A stretch of DNA of 64,000 bases from Trachythela sp. YZ-2020. Taxonomy: Eukaryota; Cnidaria; Anthozoa; Malacalcyonacea; Clavulariidae. Under the pieces are notes generated by a model that did not search any database, had not been told where the DNA came from, and saw nothing but the letters and a program-made list of their open reading frames with translations. The stretch spans positions 1,585,001 through 1,649,000 of the forward strand of contig JADLSH010000158.1 in assembly GCA_016169945.1 (NCBI GenBank). The letters run 5' to 3'. Below, in pieces: positions 45,791 to 56,745 of this stretch (positions are counted from its first letter, which is position 1; every line of letters begins with the position of its first letter). The translations under genes and the position numbers were made by a program.

Positions 45791-47600
45791 GTTGTTAAAA
45801 ACAAAATGGCGTCGTCTTATTTGTAACAGAAAAATTCCCTAAATCTAGTTAGAATTTTCTGCCTCTCACAATAGAATTGTGTAGTTCTTTTTGCATATTT
45901 ATAAACTTAAATATTTGCATAGAAATATTTTCACAATTTTGTTTACATGTCGTTGTCTTGAAGAAACGAAACTATGCATACAATTTGCTTATGTGAGACA
46001 GTTTATCACTCATATTACCAAATGCTAACAAATGGAATCTACAAATTCTTCTGTCGTTCTCGCTATTAATATGTGTTTATTAGACTAATTTTTTTAGTTT
46101 AATCCTTTCTTAACTCACATCTTCAATAATAATTCTCAAGAGTTCTATAGCTGATGTATTAACGAAAAGCTGTTAAACAATAAATCTGTAATAATATCTG
46201 TGTTTGGAGGTATATGCACACTACAACAATGATAATATAAGAAACACAGCATGTCCAACCTGCTATTTACAGTAGTGTGTCATAGCATTAATGGTGCAGA
46301 GCCAAAAAGCACAGATCAAGTTATGACTTTAGTTCTAGGCTTATTAGATTGTTACAAACGATACAATTGTGAGCTTCCATAAATGTAAACATTTGAAGTG
46401 GCAATAATGCACACATACAATTGTAAGAATGATGGGAGTAACTGATTCTCTCTGACTACTAATATAGCTACGCAGCCTTACTTCAACTCTATAGCAATAT
46501 TCAGTAACCATTTAATATTACAGTGTGAAAAGAGAGACAAGTCTAATATATTATTAAGATACCAATTGATACTATAATTAACAACACTAGGAATTTGTTG
46601 CTATATTTGCTGATATTGTTGGGTATTTAATAGACGTTTATGGCTTTATGCCTGATATTTTGTACAGGGAAATAAATATAATATAGGAAAATAGATGAAT
46701 ACATTTTACGCTTTGCGCAAACGTTTAGTGCCATCTAGTTATAATTGGCATTGCTTTTACGGGTTTTCCCATGAGGTGTGAACTTCCGTCAGTGTCATAT
46801 TATAACTTTTAATGTTGCGACAAAACTGCTTGCTCTCTGGAGCTTTTACACAGGAGATTTATTTTGTAAGTTATCCGGCAGCCTTTCGCAGTTACATTTG
46901 TGCCAATAACCCCTGTGTACGACACATGATCAGCATTTATCGTAGTAAATCAACGAGCTTGAAGACACGCAACAGGAGGCGAAGAACGCAAATATGGCGC
47001 AACACGAAACCACTAAATGTCCAATGCGTTCGTCAAAGAGATTTCTTTCTTAGCAGCTGTTTAATAACGCTAGCCATTCAAATGTCTTCTCTACATGCCC
47101 ATCTACATCTTTCGTTTGAAAATTTTCTTTAGATTTACGTTTAAGCAACAAATTTATGTGAAAAACCACAAAATATGTAAAAATTCCCGACGTTCTTGTT
47201 GATTTCTCGCGAATATGTGTGCGTCACGAAAATTTTTCAAACAGGGATTGTGGAACTAACAAATACGCTACTGTGGGACCCATAGACAGGACCGTTTGTG
47301 CATCAAGGCGCGATATCCTTCGACCGAAAGACAGAAAAAAACGAGTATAGTCTCTTTTACACCACATTTTTCTCGAATTTCCAAACCATTTATACCTAAG
47401 GTGACAGGCAGTGCATTTAAAATGGTAAACATACTATCAGTTAAATAAAAAATATACTCAAATTGTTTAAAGAGCGACGAAGACGGAGGGGTCAAACTTG
47501 TTGTAATTTTTCCGTGCAAATATTTATAGCTTGGAGTCTGGGAACTAACATTCTTACGCAATATGACTCCGGGAGCATTTCGCATAGCAACCGACCATCG
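45791..47600. mobile_element. Unidentified insert in BEL RNase H
   Basis: BEL coding sequence stops after GVIIIASKAR (about 45,790) and resumes between about 47,560 and 47,700, recognisable by LDPTNWSN and HVLAWVLRF. The 1.8 kb between is AT-rich and has no match to BEL. It begins GGGGTTGTTGTTAAAAACAAAATGG. I found no terminal inverted repeats, LTR or coding domain; ORFs at 46812 and 47268 show no family signal. Some BEL sequence (the SIPRLEL and WTDS blocks of RNase H) is missing, so insertion came with deletion, or the 'insert' is a replacement. Confidence 0.5.
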
Positions 47601-47639
47601 TGAAAAGAGCTGGAATGGCCACAAAGTAAAATTGAAAAG

Positions 47640-48396
47640 GGAGACGACGTTCCCACCGAAGCGAAGAAAACCTTAATATCATCTCAACCACCACGTCCAT
47701 CGAAAGTTCAGTCGAGTAGCATCGCCTGTAAACTCGATCCAACGAACTGGTCAAATTAGACGCAGTTAACACATGTTCTAGCCTGGGTTCTACGATTCGT
47801 GCATAACTCTCGAAGTCATCGTGAAAATCGGCAAGTCGGTTCACTAACGCCTGACGAAGTGGACGAAGCCCAGCGAAGTGTCATTCGAGATGCACAAATG
47901 AAAGCATTCAGCGAAGAATTCGCAGCGATTCGTGACAGCAAATCACTTCCGCGAAAGAGTAGACTATCGAAGATGATGCCGAAGATCGATGACGACAGAC
48001 TTTTACGATGTGACGGTCGGCTGTCCTACGCGGAGTTCCTGCCCTATGACGTCAGATTCCCAATAATCCTGCCAAGAGGGAGTTGGATAACGAAGCTAGT
48101 CGTAAAGCACTATCATGAAATCGGCAAGCACATTACAGGAACCAATCATACTCTTGGAAACGTGTCAACGAAATTTTGGATCGTCGCCGCCCGAGAAGAA
48201 ATTCGCGAATGGGAAAGTCAATGCAATGAATGTAAAAGAAGACGAGCAAAGGCTGCCTCTCAAGTGATGGCCCCGTTGCCGATGACTCGGTTTCGTTTGC
48301 CCCTCAAAGCATTTGCTCGAATTTCAGTAGATTTTGATGGACCCTTCATCACCGTACAAGGAAGAGGAAAATGACGAGAAAAGCGTTGGTTATGCC
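47640..48396 (+). pseudogene. BEL/Pao RNase H-integrase junction and integrase N-terminus
   Basis: After decayed pieces (LDPTNWSN, HVLAWVLRF) the open frame from 47,799 reads NRQVGSLTPDEVDEAQ, MPKIDDDRLLRCDGRLSYAE, RFPIILPRGSWITKLVVKHY, then the integrase zinc finger HEIGKHITGTNHTLG with WESQCNECKRRRA, and the start of the catalytic core ARISVDFDGPFITVQGRGK with the first catalytic Asp. It is interrupted by the P-like element; GTTATGCC at 48389-48396 is the left target duplication. Confidence 0.85.
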
Positions 48397-48434
48397 CAGG
48401 GCGCAGGGAGAGAGGGCGTCGAAACGACATACAA
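48397..48434 (+). repeat. P-like element left terminal inverted repeat
   Basis: It is identical to the reverse complement of 54371-54408 over 38 bases and starts CAGGGCGCAGGGAGAGAGGG. Confidence 0.95.
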
Positions 48435-48490
48435 ACCGAGCGGACAGTCTGTGATGCAAGGGTCTGGGTACTAATAGCGCTATTTTCAAT

Positions 48491-49827
48491 ATGGCGGAAT
48501 GTTTAGATGAGTTTGATGAGTTATTAAGTGATCATATTTTCGGCATCGACCTAACTGATGATGTCGAAGAAGAAGAGAGTAGCGTATTAGAAATTACGGA
48601 AGATATAGAAGCAGCAGGTAGAAGTTTTGATAATGTATCAAAGGCTCAACTTGTCGTCGTTCTGTCGAGAATAAGTGATCGTGAATGCAATATTCCAGAA
48701 GAAGCAATCATTGCTGAAAATGTCTTGAATAATATTAAAGAACATGAAGAAAAAATCCTTTCCGTCCTAGGAACTATTAAAACATCATTTTCAACGTTTC
48801 ATGACGTCCGGGTGAAGGCAAAACAAGAACGTTCTATTAGAGTAGAAAGGAATTTTGTGAAAGATTCGCCATCGAGAACTAGAATTCAGAAAAAGTGGGA
48901 AGAGTTGGTGAAAGCTTGTGGATCTTGTGCAAACAAAAATTCAAATAGTGTTCTAGAACACCTGTTACTTCATTTTTGGGTCACAAATCCGGATGTAAAA
49001 AGTAAATCAGTAAATAAAAAACCTATTTTTAATGCCAAGAACACTGCTGTACCCAGATTAACCGATCAAAATGAACTTGAGGCAATTCGGTACCATGGAG
49101 GTTGGGCTGTCAAAAGGTCTAGAGACTTGATCAAGGCTACTGCTGATGCTTCATCTCATATAGTATTGAAGGAGTCAGTTAATGACAGTACTGAAGTACT
49201 AGTAGACCCACAACAATCTCTTGAACTTATCAAGACTCTGGGAACTGATGAAAGGCAAGGGGATAAGTACATTTTTGTTTTACACCCTGAAGTCACACAA
49301 TTTTTTGTTTGTTTACATGACTTCACTGACAGCTATTTTTCTGTTTGTTCATTTGATGACCAGATCATTATTAATTGTCTGAAGGATATGTCAATAAGTA
49401 AAGAGATGCGTTTGGCCTGGGCAACTATCTGTAAGAACGCTTTCCCAATGGCTGTCCAAATTTCAGTATTGCAAAGAGTTTCCACCATGTTTCTCAAGTC
49501 AAAACAACAAATAATTAGAGAAAACTAAATATAAAACCCCAAAGGAAGTGTATCTTTAAGACAAGACATCAAAAGATCAAAAAAGAAAGAGAAATCCAGG
49601 CCAAAAGATACAATTTCATCTGCCCCTCTAAACCAAACTCCAGATATTGTGAAGAAATTACAACAAAACTTTGAAAATCCTGAAATTGTAGCAGAATGTT
49701 TGAGGGAAAAGGTAAAGTCACTGATGCTCATTCTTATCTCAACCGTCTAACGGGGAAACAACTGACAAAACTTTTGCGAGATCTTGGTAAACCTGGTCTG
49801 AATGGAAAAGGAAGGCAAAACAAATAG
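48491..49827 (+). CDS. Accessory protein of the P-like element (unknown, SAP-like end)
   Basis: The frame opens 94 bp inside the left end with ATGGCGGAATG and runs 345 codons to 49,528. The N-terminus is very acidic (DLTDDVEEEESSVLEITEDIE), the middle is helical and basic, and a block NELEAIRYHGGWAVKRSRDL recalls the 'Y-GG-V' blocks of transposon-encoded companion proteins. After 49,528 two short frames add LNQTPDIVKKLQQN and then RLTGKQLTKLLRDLGKPGLN to a stop at 49827; the latter looks like a SAP helix-extension-helix DNA-binding motif. The frame changes could be introns or damage. Function unknown. It converges with the transposase gene, so the two could share a 3' region. Confidence 0.65.
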
Positions 49828-50265
49828 CTATGTTGCTGCCAGTCATCACTGCTGACACTCCAATGAATTTATCAGTTTCATAAAGGTATAAAGCATGGTG
49901 GTTCTTAGCAAGTCCAAATACAGAGATGCATTTTAGCCCCCTCACCCAAAATTTTAAAATGGTGACAGTGTTTGTTTGCCACTATTAGAACACCCACATT
50001 GAAATTTTGTTGGATGTAACCTCTCAGTATAAATGCACTTGCTAAGGAAAAATACTTTTGCCAAAAGTAACAACATGGAGTCACCATTTGTTTTTATGTA
50101 TCATTAAGTACAATAAATGAATCTATTCAAACTATTGCTACAAAATGTACATTGGTTTACTTACAAGATTATAATATTCATAAGTTATGAATCTGAGGAA
50201 CAATATCAATAGGAGTTGTTATTTATATTATTTAGTGTTACTGGAGCATATGACACAGCATGATT

Positions 50266-53200
50266 TCAAGATATGTTCACTGGCCACTGCACTTTATCAA
50301 AAATACCTTCACCTGCTTGACGCCTGGGCAAATTTTCCATATTAGCTGCTAGGGTAAAGCACTGCTCTGTTTCAAAGACATTCGTTTGTTTTCTTGATAC
50401 TAATTTTGAACTTGTAAAAGAAATATTTCCAGTTACATTATACCCATAAATATAACCAGTCATGTTCTGTGTGCCGCCACACATTTGTCGCTGCACAGAG
50501 AAAAAGGACTCAACACAATCTTGATTCAATCTATTTAAAACAAGATATAGGTCGTGTCCAAATTCAGCTTTAAATTCATCTGTTTGTAGATATTCAAGTA
50601 GTTCCTTGAGAGCATGTATGGTTACCTATAGTAGAATGAATAAAAACATTCACTGAATAACAAGAAGCAAAACTATGTATTTCACATTTGTATGTATCAC
50701 ACAGTAATCCCTTATGGTTCAATTTAGATGGGCAGGTTTTACTAACTATATATAAAATGTTGATTGTTATTCGAAACATTCACAATTTACCAAAAAAGTT
50801 CAATTTTCCCAGATTTAATATGCTCTTATACCTGCAAATCAAACATTGTTTGCCAAGTGATAAATGATTTGAAACCTCAGCACTATTGGCAAATTCTTGC
50901 TGTAGACTGATTTTCCAGTTTGTGAAAAGCTTAACACATTGTCTAAGATAGAAATCCGAGGGTCCGCAATAGATGTAATTGGATTTCGACTGCTAAATAC
51001 TTCCCAAAGGTTATGACACATGCAAATGAATTCCTGTGTTGATTGTGTTTCATTGTTTTCATGTTCTCTCATCTCTTCTGCAACTTTATTTGACAGTGTG
51101 TTGACTGCTAATTTAACCCTCATTTACTCAAATTATCAAGTTCGACATGGGCTCTTCTCAAAGGGGTTGCATACAGTCGCCTTTTCTTTTCCCTTTCATA
51201 CACAGAATATATGTGGTCCCATAATATATATTTGTTAAGTTTCAATGTTCTAGTAAAACGGCTGTGTTTTTCTTTAAAACCACTGCTGAACAAATTATTC
51301 CTCAATTTTTTTCATCAAATGGGGCGGGTCCTGGAAAAAGAATATTGGTCTTCCTGAAAATCGATTAACTCCTTGGCTTTTTGATGCATTTGTGCCATTC
51401 ATTGATATAAATGCTCTATTTTCAGAAGCTCCATCACATATTGAAAGTAATATAGTGAACTGGAAACCATGTAGCATGCTCACACCTTGCCAGAAAATTC
51501 TGTTTAACTTCTGAGCAGTGATTCCCTTAGTTAGAAAGTAACTACATGGAAATCAAAGTTTGCAAATAGGCTTTTAAAGAAAAACTGTAAAACATGGGTG
51601 GCAAGCTTTGCTTCTGAATCATTGGTGGTCGAACTTTCCATTCCACAGGAATCTAAATAGCTATCATCAAGGTTGGTAAATCCTATCAATTCCCAAGTAG
51701 AGGGGTCAAATAGAAGTCCCTCTTTAATTTTCACTTCATCAAATAAAAATGCACCAATTTTGGCAGATTTTTAGTTTCAATTTTTCAAATTTGTCTTTCA
51801 TTGCCTTTATATTTTCTGTATTCCATCCAGACTTAGGAGAGCAAAAATTTTTGTAATCGTTAAGTGTTCTGCCACTAGGTAGCTTGATAAATCCCGATTC
51901 TCTAATATCATCATATGATGAGTGTGATTTGGTGTACATCCTCAAACACCATTTGATAATCAAAGGATGCCAGCGCATTTGCCTTGATGGCATTGATAGT
52001 GCCTTAGCTTGGTCTTTTAGAAGGATTTCAAAAAACTGATCATGTGTGTTCCCAGTGTGTTCCAAAATATGGTTGTGTAACAGCTTTTCTTTGAGAATGT
52101 CTTTTCACATTCTTTCCAAAAACAAGCATACAATCTATCTACAGGTGCAATTGAACTGTCTGTGTTGGGGATGTGTTCTTTAACATGGTTATAAAGACAT
52201 TCAACATCTGAAAACCTTCCAGCACAGCACCCTTTCCACATGCATACAGGATTCTCTAATCTCTCCCTTTTTGAAATTAATCCCTTATTTAACTTTTCAA
52301 ACATACATTTTAAGTCATTATGTGTATTCTCACCAACTTCACTCATTCTTTCTCTGTTCTTCTCCAATCTTTCTATCTGTTTGTGATATTTTTTTAATTG
52401 TGCTGATTGATTTCTGGCAATGGTAAGCAGTTGCTCTTTACTCATGTAGGCAAATTTATGTTGAGGCTTGCTTGAGCTAAGAACTGCCTCATCGTCTTCG
52501 AGTAAACGTTTGGTGTTGAACCTAGATTTTTTGGTTCTCATGTAATGTTCTGTTTTGGCACAAAAATCACAAATACTTTTAGCACAGACCAAGTCATCTG
52601 TTCCAGGGAGAAACACTACACAACTAGATGACCGAATCACTTTTTTATGAAATTGTGACATATTGATCTCCACATAGGCCCCAGCTTCCTTATTCATTGT
52701 AAAAAATACTGGTTGACTATTTTCACCTGGTGTGATGTCTTCAAATGGCTCAAATGGGCAACCCTTGCAAATGCGGGAACCTTGTATTACTAGCAAAAGT
52801 TCTTGTAACTCTGAAACTGATGTTATGTTACTAGGAACACCAGCCCATTCTAATTTGACATCATGTTTAAGTTTACCTTCCAGGACTATAGCCCATTTCT
52901 TGTCACTATAAATTATCACTTCAACTTGAGCATACCCATCATTCCCTGAAAAGAGGAACAGATGAGCTGATTTGTTAATATCATTGTAGTTTGCCTTCCA
53001 TTTGGGAAAATGTTTAAGAACATGCAATTCTGCAATTTGGTCAATGATTAATGGTGCAGACTCTGAAACTGTTTCTGCATTATCGATGACACTCCTTTCT
53101 TTGCAATCTCTTGCCTTTAACATTGATTGCTTATGAAACCTTTCAATTCCCCAATACTATCTCTCGATAACGAATCAATATCTGTGAGCATATCCTTCAA

Positions 53201-53700
53201 AAGTGGCTGGAACTTTTCCAATATATTAGTAACCATTTTTTTATAATACACCCATTTAACAGTTCCCTTAACTTTCCCTAGACCTTTCACTAAATTATTG
53301 GTCACACGATGGAAATAGTTCTTCAAATCATGATTTCTGAAGCAAGTATGATAAACACTTTCAATTGCATGTACAATTTCGTCATATTTCTCAGGTGACT
53401 TAGCCTTAAAGTTAAAACCATTTTCAGGAAATGACGTGCATACAAGTGAATACAGTAACAACTCTTCTTCAAATAGAATACAATCAGTTCTCAATAGAAG
53501 AAAGGAAGCTGAACGATGCATATCATTATGAAATTGTTCGTGTTTATACAATGTTGTGGGGCTGTTGATGGCTTGAGCATGGACCCTTCTATTATCAGGA
53601 ACAGTAGCATTTTCACGTTGTGAAGTTGCGCCAATTGTTTGTGCGTACTTTACTTGGTTGAATGCATCAACTTGCTCAAGTAAACATCATTATGTATCTC
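50266..53700 (-). pseudogene. P-element-like transposase (THAP9-related group)
   Basis: Minus-strand segments in order: an N-terminal region (NNLVKGLGKVKGTVKWVYYK), a domain with cysteines (GSRICKGCPFEPF, SICDFCAKTEHYM), a coiled coil (KKYHKQIERLEKNRERMSEV), two C2H2 fingers (CMWKGCCAGRF...H, CFWKECEKTFS...H), then the P-type core: MRWHPLIIKWCLRMYTKS, LPSGRTLNDYKNFCSPKSGW, FDEVKIKEGLLFDPST (first catalytic Asp), ICDGASENRAFI (second Asp), FFQDPPHLMKKI, and the tail NQDCVESFFSVQRQMCGG with a stop near 50,266. I place it in the P superfamily by these blocks. About six frame changes remain; some may be introns (for example 51,295-50,530). No THAP finger is visible at the start; the C2H2 pair may replace it. 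Confidence 0.75.
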
Positions 53701-54370
53701 TTTAAACATTGTCATAATTTAACTGGTGTATCAAAATTTGCAAACCTTTTGCTTAAAGGTTTTGTTGGTGTTGAAAGTGCCCTTTTTTTGTTTTCTTCCA
53801 TTGTACATTGAGTACGTCTTGCAAATTAACGTTTAAAACTTTAAATGGCGGGAAGACAATAATGACGAAAATGACAATTTACGGAAATGTATATTTCAAT
53901 TAGCCTTGCAGAATGTACATTTCAGTGACAATTAGACTATATACTTCCACGATTTAAAAACCTATCTGGATCATGTTTGTTCACTCTATAACTTTTCATA
54001 CAATAAAACCTCGAATCAAAATTACTAAAAATTTATAAAAGAAACGTTGGAAATCGTTGGTTTTTTTGTAGGAAGGTCTGCGCTGGCAGACTCTTAAAAA
54101 TGCTCGGCGGCCATATTTATAAACACCATTTGAAAACGAGCCTAGTAATACATTTATGCCGATTAGAAAGTCCTTCATTCAATAGATCTTAACTTTAGCC
54201 CTATTACCTTGGCTAGAAGAAAAAAACCCGTCTAAATTTAAAAAAATAACTATTTTATTAGCAATTTAATGCAAACTTACCATCAGAATATTTGTTGTTC
54301 ATTTTTCCGTCCAAGCGCGCGATTACCACCTGTTCGCAGGCTACTCCGCATCACACATAGGCCGGATTAA

Positions 54371-54408
54371 TTGTATGTCGTTTCGACGCCCTCTCTCCCT
54401 GCGCCCTG
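54371..54408 (-). repeat. P-like element right terminal inverted repeat
   Basis: Perfect complement of the left repeat. The target copy GTTATGCC follows at 54409-54416. Confidence 0.95.
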
Positions 54409-55228
54409 GTTATGCCTATTCATGTGTTTTCTAAGTCGAGCAGTGCACCTGGAGATAGCCCATGGGTTGGACACAGATAGTTTCATGAGATGCCTAACCA
54501 GGATGGTGAGTCGTCGGGGATATCCACAAGAAATTACCAGCGATAATGGAACGAATTTTGTTGGTGCAGCTCGGGAACTTCGAGAATTGGTAGATCAACT
54601 AGACAAATCCAAAATCCAGGAGCAGACCGTCGACAAAGGGATCAAATGGAAATTTAATCCACCGTTGGCCCCTCACTTTGGTGGTGTTCACGAAGTGATG
54701 ATCAAAGCCGCAAAGAAAGCAATCTACACAATTCTTGGCAACGCAGATATAAACGATGAAGAGTTGATGACGGCGTTTATTGGAGCCAAAGCTTTACTGA
54801 ATTCCCGTCCACTTACTTACCAAAGCTCCAATCCGAAAGATGTAACACCTCTCACCCCAAACCACTTCCTCCATGGTCAGTGTGGTGGTAAAAGTGCTCC
54901 TGAATTTGTGGACACAGTTGAGTTTACTCCGAGACAACGATGGAGACGAGTCCAAGAATTGATTACGCATTTCTGGAAAAGATGGATGAAAGAGTGGCTG
55001 CCATTACTCAACGTTCGTGCAAAGTGGACAATCAAGAATCGTGACTTAGAAGTCAGAGATCTCGTACTTGCGATTTCTCCTGATCAACCACGTGGACATT
55101 GGCTGTTAGGTCGTATTCTTGAAGTATTCCCTGGTAAAGACAAGTATGTGCGAGTAGCGAAGGTGCAAGTTGGAAATAATACGATGGTGAGATCGATAAC
55201 GAAATTGGCCCCGTTAGAAATGGATTAA
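54409..55228 (+). pseudogene. BEL/Pao integrase core and C-terminal domain
   Basis: The core resumes after the P-like element: LCLFMCFLSRAVHLEIAHGL, TSDNGTNFVGAARELREL (second catalytic Asp), PLAPHFGGVHEVMIKAAKKA (catalytic Glu), LNSRPLTYQSSNP, LTPNHFLHGQ, then the C-terminal domain with FWKRWMKEWLPLLN and GRILEVFPGKDKYVRVAKVQ, ending LAPLEMD. This part is open from 54,371 to 55,228 with intact active-site residues. Confidence 0.9.
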
Positions 55229-55289
55229 TCAGTTGGAACTGTACGTATGTATGAGCTTGTCAGACTAATGCCTGTCAAGGAGGGGAGAA

Positions 55290-55517
55290 TGTTTAGAAGG
55301 AACTAATGAACACGGAATTAATTACTATTCTTGCGGAACTAATCGAACGCTGTTAGTATTGTTGTTGAACATTCGTATCGTGTGTTTAATATATTAGCAT
55401 TATGTAAAATAGACAAAAAAAGTATAAAAAAGGCCGTAAACGGTTTGGATAGTTAGTTAGTATACAGTCGTTTTATAGTGAAATATATTGTCGAAATTGT
55501 AGTTGTTCTCGTGAACA
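55290..55517 (+). repeat. BEL/Pao 3' LTR
   Basis: It starts TGTTTAGAAGGAACTAATGA right after a polypurine tract and ends TTCTCGTGAACA. The 5-bp duplication typical of BEL is not exact: AATGT precedes the 5' LTR and GAGTT follows this one. Confidence 0.95.
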
Positions 55518-55799
55518 GAGTTGTGTGTTCCAATTCCATCAGTAACAGCAACAATTAATATTGACAATTCTATGCATGAATGCCAACAATTGCCATTGAC
55601 TCTAGCTTGGGCATTAACAATACATAAAAGTCAAGGAATGGCAATGGAAAATGCATGGATTGATGTTGGGGAGAAAGAGATGACAATTGGTATGACTTAT
55701 GTTGCCTTAAGCCGAGTTCGCAATTTCTCTTCTCTCGTAATCGAACCAATTACATTTAATCAGCTTAGCTGCATTAAGGAGTTAGAAACTCTTAAATAA
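55518..55799 (+). pseudogene. Helitron-type PIF1 helicase B, C-terminal part
   Basis: It reads PLTLAWALTIHKSQGMAMEN and GMTYVALSRVRNFSSLVIEP, helicase motifs V and VI of PIF1-type enzymes, then a stop at 55799. The frame follows on from the N-terminal part at 41,810: the sequence before the LTR ends GAACTAATGT and this part opens with GTTGTGTGTTCC. Confidence 0.8.
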
Positions 55800-56270
55800 A
55801 GGGTCAAAGTAGAAAAACAATAGCAAGAAATTGCAAATATTAATACAACCTTAGACATAATAATTAAAAAAGATCTCAACTCAATATTACCATATCATGT
55901 TTGTTGTTATAAGTCCTATGAATGCTTCTCTCTGTGAAGTCTGTAAATATTACGAAATATTTTCCATAAGAGTGGAATATTTACATTAACTTTGTTCGCT
56001 GTAGCAAAAAATGGATCTCGGTAATTTAAGTGGAAAAAGTGGATAACTTGGTACGTACCACAATCTTTGCATTTTGTATATATTAAAAAAAATTATCCGA
56101 TGAAAGTTGAGTAACCACGTAAATGCAATGTTGTCGCTCTTCCAATTCATTCACATACATGTACCTGTAGGCAGGTATTCCTGCTAATCATAAATTATAT
56201 TTTTACTTTTTTTGTATCTGAACAAGAAAAACTATGCCTGCCCATTTGTAGCAATATTCAATAACGTTAT
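55800..56270. other. Non-coding stretch
   Basis: No gene or RNA signal seen between the end of helicase B and the satellite. Confidence 0.45.
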
Positions 56271-56274
56271 ATAT

Positions 56275-56745
56275 ATTCAATTTAATCAATATTCTATTTA
56301 ATATAAATCTAAATGCATTCAATTCAATACTCAAATATTCATTCAATTCAATACTTATTAAATATTCATTCAATTTAATACTCAAAAATTTCAATTTAAT
56401 ACGCAAATATTCATTCAATACTCGAATATTCATTCAATTTAATACCCAAATATTCATTCAATTTAATACGCAAATATTCATTCAATACTCGAATATTCAT
56501 TCAATTTAATACCCAAATATTCATTCAATTCAATACGCAAATATTCATTCAATATTCGAATATTCATTCAATTTAATACCCAAATATTCATTCAATTTAA
56601 TACGCAAATATTCATTCAATACTCAAATATTCATTCAATTTAATACTCAAATATACATTCAATTTAATACGCATTGCAAATATTCATTCAATACTCGAAT
56701 GTTCATTCAATATGTGAATATTCATTCAATACGAAAATATTAATA
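56275..56745. repeat. Satellite, ATTCATTCAATTTAATACNCAAAT units
   Basis: More than twenty units of 18-23 bp built on ATTCATTCAAT(AC/TTAATAC)(C/G/T)(C/G)AAAT. The same motif, inverted and with only about four units, lies outside the other transposase copy at 60,165-60,238. It is not a CRISPR array: units are contiguous without unique spacers. Confidence 0.9.

Larger units (their letters stand above)
48397..54408. mobile_element. P-like DNA transposon, 6,012 bp, two genes
   Basis: The ends are 38-bp perfect terminal inverted repeats starting CAGGGCGCAGGGAGAG, flanked by an exact 8-bp target duplication GTTATGCC. Inside are a plus-strand gene (48.5-49.8 kb) and a minus-strand P-like transposase (about 53.7-50.3 kb), pointing toward each other. 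CAGGG ends with 8-bp duplications occur in hAT, but the transposase motifs are those of the P-element/THAP9 group, which also duplicates 8 bp. The perfect ends indicate that this is one of the youngest insertions in the window. Confidence 0.9.
41811..55517 (+). mobile_element. BEL/Pao LTR retrotransposon (with two nested insertions)
   Basis: Two LTRs of 229 and 228 bp with TG...CA ends bound a gag-pol of BEL/Pao type: DUF1759 gag, zinc knuckles, a DUF1758 aspartic protease, reverse transcriptase with YMDD, RNase H, and an integrase with a long C-terminal domain. Minus the nested inserts (about 1.8 kb and 6.0 kb) the element is about 5.9 kb, normal for the group. TGGTAGCAGG just after the 5' LTR (42044-42053) fits a tRNA primer-binding site and AAGGAGGGGAGAA before the 3' LTR fits a polypurine tract. 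LTRs differ at only a few sites, so the insertion is not very old, yet gag-pol has many frameshifts. Confidence 0.9.

Noticed and set aside
46812..47132. 106-residue plus-strand ORF in the BEL insert
   Set aside because: No motif, repeat or neighbour supports it as a gene.
47268..47844. Minus-strand ORFs of 118 and 96 residues
   Set aside because: They are antisense to degraded BEL pol sequence or lie in the unidentified insert, with no family signal.
48397..54408. hAT superfamily for the 6-kb element, based on CAGGG ends and 8-bp duplication
   Set aside because: The transposase blocks (DEVKIKEGL, DGASENR, DPPHL) fit the P-element group; ends and duplication length alone do not decide.
56275..56745. 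Regular repeat array that could suggest a CRISPR locus
   Set aside because: Units are contiguous and AT-rich with no unique spacers, the DNA is clearly eukaryotic, and no Cas genes are present.
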